From an uncultured Ruminococcus sp. (lineage in GTDB: Bacteria; Bacillota; Clostridia; Oscillospirales; Ruminococcaceae): a stretch of 64,000 nucleotides of DNA. Positions 59,169 through 64,000 of the stretch are shown piece after piece; the first letter of the stretch is position 1; every line of letters begins with the position of its first letter. Position numbers and translations under genes: made by a program. Under the pieces are notes generated by a model. That model saw nothing but the letters and a program-made list of their open reading frames with translations, ran no database searches and was not told where the DNA came from. The DNA lies in assembly GCA_910584195.1 (NCBI GenBank), contig CAJTYV010000006.1, forward strand, positions 46,644 to 110,643, written 5' to 3'.

Positions 59169-60335
59169 TTATGATGTTAACGATTCAGCGTAAGCTATTA
59201 GTATAAGTGAAGCGTCAGATGCATCGACAACCGAATCGCCGTTCATATCGGCAAGCTCTATCATATCCTGAATTTCCGCCTCAGGAACTTCTTTGCTTGT
59301 CTGGCACATGGAATAATGCTCCAAAACAAAAGAAGCGTCGGAAGCATCAACAGAGCCGTCCCTATCTACGTCTCCCTTTTCAAAATTATAATTGTAAGCG
59401 GTCATAAATATAGATGCGTCCTCGGTATCAATAACTCCGCTTCCGTTTACATCTCCGTATTTCTTGACGTTTTCGAGCATATCGTTGTTAAGCGTCACAT
59501 AATAATCCAGCATTCCGTCTCTTTCAACAACGTTATAATCGTTCAAAAAACTGTATCTTCCGTTTTTGACGAACGAACAAATGCATTTTCTTCCTTCCCA
59601 GTCTGCAGGGGTATTATCTGTCATTATTGTAGCCATATAATACATAAGCAAATGTGTGTCGATCAAGTCAAATTTGCCGTTTCCGTCAAAGTCTGCAAAG
59701 TATCTGCCGTCTTTGATTCCGTCTGAAAGCTCCTGATAATATTCGTCATTTGTGTTGAAATCAGTTATATTCGGATATTTTTCGTATTCGGCAGGAGTAT
59801 TTGTTTGAGGTTCTGTAGGAGCTTCTGTAGGAATTTCAGCTTCGTACAGACTTATTGATTCCACATTTTCGTCACCTGCTATCAGATTTATTTGTTCGGG
59901 AGTGAGACTGCATCTTATCAAGGCTGTTGACTTACTTAAAAAAATAACGTTTTCCTGCGAAATATTGTGAGCGTTCATAAAATCGCGTTTTATGGATGAA
60001 TAATATTCCTGAACTACCTCCAACCGCGTTGTTCTTCGCAGTTCTGTCAGCTCATACTCTGAAAGGGAATTGAACTTTTCGGCTTCTTCGGCAGTTTTGG
60101 GTTGGATTTTTTCTTCTGTTAAAGCGTCGAGATCAGGTTTGTTGGAATCTTTCAGCCATATGTCTACATTAATTTTTTCATTTGTCGAAGATTCCATAGC
60201 TTCCAAAAGAGTTGATGAGATAACGGAGTTTTCAGAAGCTGAAATGCTTGACAGTTCAACGGCTGTAAAACCTGCGGCTGAAACAGCTGTAACGAGCATT
60301 GCGGCAGAAATAACAGCGGTTAATGTTTTTTTCAT
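59169..60335 (-). CDS. Secreted protein with inhibitor-I9-like domain and dockerin-type calcium repeats
   Basis: 388 residues. Signal peptide about 1-25. The N-terminal ~50-165 region resembles the subtilisin propeptide/inhibitor I9 fold (INVDIWLKDSNKP, VIFLSKSTALIRCSLTPEQINLIA, NVESISLYE). A PTEAPTEPQ linker follows. The C-terminal half has four calcium-loop units (DFDGNGKFDLIDTHLL, GDVNGSGVIDTEDASI, GDVDRDGSVDASDASF, ADMNGDSVVDASDASL); the last three are dockerin-like, one more than the usual pair. No protease domain is present, so it may be a docked protease inhibitor. RBS AAGGAGAAA. Confidence 0.75.
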   Translation of the reverse strand: MKKTLTAVISAAMLVTAVSAAGFTAVELSSISASENSVISSTLLEAMESSTNEKINVDIWLKDSNKPDLDALTEEKIQPKTAEEAEKFNSLSEYELTELRRTTRLEVVQEYYSSIKRDFMNAHNISQENVIFLSKSTALIRCSLTPEQINLIAGDENVESISLYEAEIPTEAPTEPQTNTPAEYEKYPNITDFNTNDEYYQELSDGIKDGRYFADFDGNGKFDLIDTHLLMYYMATIMTDNTPADWEGRKCICSFVKNGRYSFLNDYNVVERDGMLDYYVTLNNDMLENVKKYGDVNGSGVIDTEDASIFMTAYNYNFEKGDVDRDGSVDASDASFVLEHYSMCQTSKEVPEAEIQDMIELADMNGDSVVDASDASLILIAYAESLTS

Positions 60336-60573
60336 GGCAATTTCTCCTTTTTATTCTATTTTCATGCTTTTTTAAATGAACAATTAATTTAAAGCACAGG
60401 ATTTTTATATACACAAATGCAAATTAAATAATGTGCTTCTTGTTTATATTATAGCACATAATAGTCGAAATGTCAAGAAATGCATAAAATAATATATAGT
60501 TTGTGAAAATAGTACAAAGAATGAATCTGAGATTAAGTATATTTGCCGATATATTCTTTGTATTTGCATAGAG

Positions 60574-60599
60574 AAACGCCGACTATTAAGTCAGCGTTT
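60574..60599 (-). terminator. Terminator after the AEC transporter gene
   Basis: AAACGC..GACT and AGTC..GCGTTT arms on the reverse strand, just past the stop codon. The rest of the gap to 60335 is on the other side of the transporter and is AT-rich upstream DNA of the dockerin gene. Confidence 0.65.
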
Positions 60600-60605
60600 G
60601 GGGTG

Positions 60606-61559
60606 TCATATATAATTCAGCGTTTTTAAAATAAACAGCCAAAATGTCAGGGTAAAAGCTGAACACAAGGTCGTAAGCATTACCGCAAAGGCAGTAATAG
60701 TTCCCTTATGCCCGAAGTTTTTCGCCATAACAAAGCAGCTTCCCGTGGTCGCACTGCCAAGCATTACGAGTATAGCTATAAGTTTTTCGTCTCTGAAACC
60801 GATTCGTATAGCTATTGGCAGAAAAACGGCGCAAAAAAATACAAGCTTCATAAAGCATATTCCCAACGTGACTTTTACTTTGTTCTTGACTTCGCTTGTT
60901 TTAAAAGATGCTCCGAGAGCTATCAACGAAAGGGGCGTTGCCATGCTGCCAAGATAAGATACGGATTTTGCTATTATCACAGGCTGAGGGATCCTTAACA
61001 GCGACCATGCAATACCTATCGCTATACCTATTATGATAGGGTTGGTAACGATACCTTTCAGCGTATCGAGAAAGAGCTTTTTTCCGTTCTTGTTTTTTCT
61101 CTTTGGGGAGTATACAGACAGCGCAGTTACAGCAATAATATTATAAAGCGGAACTGTTCCGGCTATCATCAGCGCCGCCATAGCCGCTTCGCCGTAAATA
61201 TTTTTTACGAACGCAATACCCAAAACTGCCGCCGAACTTCGGTAAGAAGCCTGAATTATTTCTCCGCGCTCAGCTTTATCCTTATGGAGCATGGAATACA
61301 GAGAAGCTGCAAATACGCTGAGAAGAGTTGCGCATATGCAGAACAGGACAAATTTAGTATCCCATACAGCGCGAAAGTCGGCTGAAGATAAGTCCTCAAA
61401 AAGCAGAGCGGGCAGGGTAGCGGTAAATGTGAACTTATTCAGCTTGGCAGTCGTATGATCGTCAAGCAATTTAATTTTCCTGCATATATAGCCGAATACC
61501 ATTATTAAAAATATGGGGACCGAAGCATTCAGGCTGAATTTAAGATTTTCCGCGAACAC
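60606..61559 (-). CDS. AEC-family (auxin efflux carrier type) transporter
   Basis: 317 residues with about ten membrane helices in two bundles. The N-terminal VPIFLIMVFGYICRK, KLNKFTFTATLPALLFEDLS and the IAKSVSYLGSMATPLSLIALGASF segment are characteristic. Bacterial members move malate, malonate or other acids; the substrate is not known here. It starts at GTG 61559 with a GGTGAT site and follows the YkgJ-type gene by 16 bp. Confidence 0.88.
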   Translation of the reverse strand: MFAENLKFSLNASVPIFLIMVFGYICRKIKLLDDHTTAKLNKFTFTATLPALLFEDLSSADFRAVWDTKFVLFCICATLLSVFAASLYSMLHKDKAERGEIIQASYRSSAAVLGIAFVKNIYGEAAMAALMIAGTVPLYNIIAVTALSVYSPKRKNKNGKKLFLDTLKGIVTNPIIIGIAIGIAWSLLRIPQPVIIAKSVSYLGSMATPLSLIALGASFKTSEVKNKVKVTLGICFMKLVFFCAVFLPIAIRIGFRDEKLIAILVMLGSATTGSCFVMAKNFGHKGTITAFAVMLTTLCSAFTLTFWLFILKTLNYI

Positions 61560-61575
61560 AATATCACCGTTTTCA

Positions 61576-62058
61576 TTAAAGTTCGTTTTCGTTCAGCAGA
61601 ACCGTGTAATTGTCGTAGAGTTCATGAACGGCTTCCGGAAATTTGTCTGCATAATCGAAGATCTTTTCTGCAAGCTCCTCTTTGAGAAAGCTGCGGAGCT
61701 TGTCATGGGATTGCTCGTAAACTGCGCTGCACAGGGAAGAAACAGCAATAACACGCTGACCGCTGCCGTTCATTATGCGAAACGGCCATATACGGCAGTC
61801 AAACGGTTTATCGTCTCCAAGCATACAGCCGCTGTCAGTGAGCGCAGGGCAGGAAAACAGCTCGCCGTCTGTAATTTCTCCTGAATTCAGAACAAATCCG
61901 CCGCCCTTTTTTGCAAACTTCGCATCAGGAAAAGCGGCTTTAATTTTTGCCGTTGTTTCCTCCTCGAAAAGAGGAGTTTCCCATATATCGTACCTGTCGA
62001 AAACGCAGCACAGACGGCAGTCTGCACAGACGCTTCCACTTAATATTTTTTTCAGCAT
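61576..62058 (-). CDS. YkgJ-type cysteine-cluster protein
   Basis: 160 residues. The cysteine motif C11-x2-C14-x2-CC (C17, C18), C(P)A in the middle, GCML and CRIWPFR match the putative zinc/iron-chelating family UPF0153/YkgJ. The biochemical role is unknown. It forms a two-gene operon with the AEC transporter. The ribosome site (GTGAG) is weak. Confidence 0.8.
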   Translation of the reverse strand: MLKKILSGSVCADCRLCCVFDRYDIWETPLFEEETTAKIKAAFPDAKFAKKGGGFVLNSGEITDGELFSCPALTDSGCMLGDDKPFDCRIWPFRIMNGSGQRVIAVSSLCSAVYEQSHDKLRSFLKEELAEKIFDYADKFPEAVHELYDNYTVLLNENEL

Positions 62059-62189
62059 AAAGTCTCACATTCTTTCAGTGTGAATAAGTTTCGTATCCTT
62101 GAACAGAATTATTATAGCAAATAAATTTCTTAATGTCAACATTTGAAATATGAATAATCGTCTTTCATATGATAATCGGCATTTTGTAT

Positions 62190-62209
62190 CCTATGAACGC
62201 AGGTTCTAA
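62190..62209 (+). repeat. 20-bp repeat, partner of 9724-9743
   Basis: CCTATGAACGCAGGTTCTAA; a looser third version (CCTATGAATACAGGTTTTTA) lies at 62248-62267, at the end of the LRR-dockerin gene. Confidence 0.5.
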
Positions 62210-62211
62210 AA

Positions 62212-62249
62212 AAATAATAGGAAACGTTCGGCAGGAGAGAACGTTCCCT
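62212..62249 (-). terminator. Terminator after the LRR-dockerin gene
   Basis: GGGAACGTTC and GAACGTTTCC arms on the reverse strand, followed by TATTATTTTTTT. Confidence 0.85.
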
Positions 62250-62267
62250 ATGAATACAGGTTTTTAT

Positions 62268-63686
62268 TTAGGAGTTGTTTTTCAGCCACTTCGCCATGTT
62301 CGTAACAGTACCGCCGGTGGAGATATATGAATAGAATTGAAGAATATACGATGCGTCGGAGGAGTCTATTTTGCCGTCATTGTCAACGTCGGCAGCAGCT
62401 TTTTGAGCATCGGTAAGAAGTGACGCCTTGCCTGTAGAGGTCAGAGAATAATCGGCAAGAACAACTGCGGCATCGCTGGAATCAACGGATTTATCGCCGT
62501 TTACATCTCCTATAGCCGTTTCGGGTTCGGGAGCTTTGCCGAGAGATACAAATTTTCTATTGTATTTTTCCGCATATGCCTGCGCGGTCGAGTTATCATA
62601 GCCGTAAATTGTGCCGTCAAAATAATGGAACTTTCCATCGCTGTCATAACCGTTTGAAATTGTATAATCAGCATCATAAATTTCACATTTTGAATTAAGA
62701 ATAGTTATTGATTTAAGAGCTGTGCAGTTTACAAACGCATAATCTCCGATACTTTCAACGGAATCGGGTATCGTTGCCGATGTAAGACTTAAACACCAGG
62801 AAAACGTTTGAACGCCGATATTTGTAACAGAATCGGGAATAGTTACCGACGTAAGTCCTGTGCAGTTTACAAACGCATAATCGCCGATATTTGTAACGGA
62901 ATCGGGTATCGTTACCGATGTAAGACTTTTGCATCCATCAAACGCATAATCGCCGATACTTGTAACGGAATCGGGTATTGTGATTGATTTAAGGACAAAG
63001 CACCAAGAAAACGCCCGAACGCCAATAGTTGTAACGGAATCCGGTATATTTGCCGATGCAAGTTTTTGGCATCCGTTAAACGCGCTATTGCCGATACTCT
63101 TAACAGAATCGGGTATGGTTATTGACGTAAGGCTGGTGCAGTCGCTAAACGTTTCCTCAGGGATATTTGCAACGCCTGAGGGGAGAGTTATCGACGCAAG
63201 ACTTGAACACCTGAAAAACGCTCTATAACCGATACTTGTAACAGAATCCGGGATGGTTATTGACGTAAGACTTGTACAGCCGCTGAACGTTTCCTCAGGG
63301 ATATTTGTAACGCCTGAGGGTATAGTTATTGATCCAAGGCTTGTGCAGTTCTTAAACGCCCAATCATCTATACTTGTAACGGAATTGGGTATAATTACTG
63401 ATTTTAGATTTATGCATTTGTAAAACGCGCTGTCACCGATGCTCGTAACAGGCAGACCGTCTATTTCGGAGGGAATAACGACCTCCGTTGATTCTCCGTT
63501 ATATTTGTCGATTTCAATATGGTTACTGAATTGCCGGATCGTAAAGTCACCGTATTCTTTGGAAGCGAAGTTTTCGCCTGCATTTGCGGTTATGGAGCGT
63601 ATTGGGAAAATCTCTGCGAATGCGGACATGTACGCTCCCATAACGGTTATAGTAAGGAGCGAAGCTAAAAGTTTTTTTATCTTCAT
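62268..63686 (-). CDS. Secreted BspA-type leucine-rich-repeat protein with C-terminal dockerin
   Basis: 472 residues. Signal peptide about 1-36. About ten LRR_5 repeats of ~23 residues occupy ~70-340 (units like LTSITIPDSVTSIGDYAF). A dockerin (GDVNGDKSVDSSDAAVVLAD and ADVDNDGKIDSSDASYILQF) covers ~393-455, with a short C-terminal tail. BspA-like repeats often mediate binding to surfaces or polymers; the dockerin suggests cellulosome attachment. No catalytic domain. RBS GGGAGG. Confidence 0.9.
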   Translation of the reverse strand: MKIKKLLASLLTITVMGAYMSAFAEIFPIRSITANAGENFASKEYGDFTIRQFSNHIEIDKYNGESTEVVIPSEIDGLPVTSIGDSAFYKCINLKSVIIPNSVTSIDDWAFKNCTSLGSITIPSGVTNIPEETFSGCTSLTSITIPDSVTSIGYRAFFRCSSLASITLPSGVANIPEETFSDCTSLTSITIPDSVKSIGNSAFNGCQKLASANIPDSVTTIGVRAFSWCFVLKSITIPDSVTSIGDYAFDGCKSLTSVTIPDSVTNIGDYAFVNCTGLTSVTIPDSVTNIGVQTFSWCLSLTSATIPDSVESIGDYAFVNCTALKSITILNSKCEIYDADYTISNGYDSDGKFHYFDGTIYGYDNSTAQAYAEKYNRKFVSLGKAPEPETAIGDVNGDKSVDSSDAAVVLADYSLTSTGKASLLTDAQKAAADVDNDGKIDSSDASYILQFYSYISTGGTVTNMAKWLKNNS

Positions 63687-63714
63687 ATAAACCTCCCGGA
63701 GTTTTGATATAATT

Positions 63715-63743
63715 ATTATAGCATATTTTCAAATTAAAGTAAA
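63715..63743 (-). promoter_or_regulatory. Promoter of the LRR-dockerin gene
   Basis: Reverse-strand TTTACT (63738-63743), a 17-bp spacer and TATAAT (63715-63720). Confidence 0.75.
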
Positions 63744-63806
63744 GAGTTTTGTAAAACATTCAGGTAAGATCATGCTGGAAAATTATTAAAAAATTTTTCG
63801 GTGTCT

Positions 63807-64000
63807 GCAATTTCAAACACAATATGATATAAGCAGCGTGTCGCTGCACCCGAGTTCACGCTAAAAAAATATCAGCCGAAATTTATTTCCGCGTCTGCTG
63901 CAATTTCAAACACAATATGATATAAGCAGCGTGTCGCTGCACCCAAGTTCACGCTAAAAAAATATCAGCCGAAATTTATTTCCGCGTCTGCTGCAATTTC
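63807..64000. repeat. 93-bp tandem direct repeat, at least two full copies, open at window end
   Basis: Units start at 63807, 63900 and 63993 (the third is cut off after 8 bp). The first two differ at one base (CCCGAG against CCCAAG). Each unit holds a GCAGCG-TGT-CGCTGC hairpin. All six frames have stops in each unit, so it is non-coding. No variable spacers are present. Confidence 0.9.

Noticed and set aside
63807..64000. Possible CRISPR array
   Set aside because: Units are contiguous 93-bp direct repeats without variable spacers, and no cas gene is present.

Overview
The window looks like part of a low-GC, Gram-positive, anaerobic gut Ruminococcus-type genome (Clostridia, Oscillospiraceae). 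Three things point there: four secreted proteins carry dockerin-type duplicated calcium loops (two modular xylanases, a propeptide-like protein and a leucine-rich-repeat protein); the gene orders mnmG-rsmG-noc-parA-parB and ylxM-ffh-rpsP-khpA are typical of Firmicutes; and an anaerobic flavodiiron/thioredoxin set is present. The species is inferred, not shown.

Layout. 1-5.1 kb: the origin-proximal chromosome-segregation cluster (mnmG end, rsmG, noc, four parS-like sites, parA, parB, serS). 5-7 kb: a reverse-strand oxygen/redox operon (fprA, an FTR-like small protein, trxA) followed by a tiny DUF3789-like gene. 7-9.9 kb: a ~190 bp structured repeat, a fifth parS site just upstream of a promoter, a guanylate-kinase-like gene, an ion transporter and a compact structured ncRNA candidate. 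9.9-19.6 kb: a hemicellulose island with GH30-CBM22-dockerin-CE1, CBM22-GH10-CBM22-dockerin-GH43 and a divergent sensor/AraC regulator. 19.7-31 kb: metalloregulator-like protein, pgsA, rimO, recX, recA, prmC, yqhQ, then citrate synthase transcribed with a lipoprotein and a two-component system. 31-40 kb: spoIID-like, rnhA, a cysteine desulfurase/IscU pair, ispD/ispF, a lipoprotein, a GT2 enzyme and a signal-peptidase-like membrane protein. 40-49 kb: glycogen phosphorylase and a GH13 enzyme (glucan breakdown), then the SRP/ribosome cluster. 49-54.6 kb: a two-gene 2-hydroxyacyl-CoA dehydratase activase-like system and psd. 54.6-64 kb: murA, three cyclophilin domains in two genes, tRNA-Ala, the propeptide-dockerin protein, an AEC transporter, a YkgJ-type protein, the LRR-dockerin protein and a 93 bp tandem repeat running off the end.

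How it fits together. The xylanases are secreted and, through their dockerins, probably attach to a cellulosome. Their two promoters are near-copies of each other, and TTGCAG-type motifs around the adjacent regulator suggest one local regulon. Most remaining genes are housekeeping.

The most unusual material is non-coding. At 32.5 and 34.9 kb two elements share conserved flanks and a conserved loop motif but have unrelated, self-complementary hairpin arms. There is also a three-copy ~190 bp multi-hairpin repeat (one copy internally deleted), a 161 bp inverted-repeat element between recA and recX with a half copy fused to the end of the guanylate-kinase-like gene, a ~200 nt multi-stem RNA with its own promoter and terminator, and the 93 bp tandem array.
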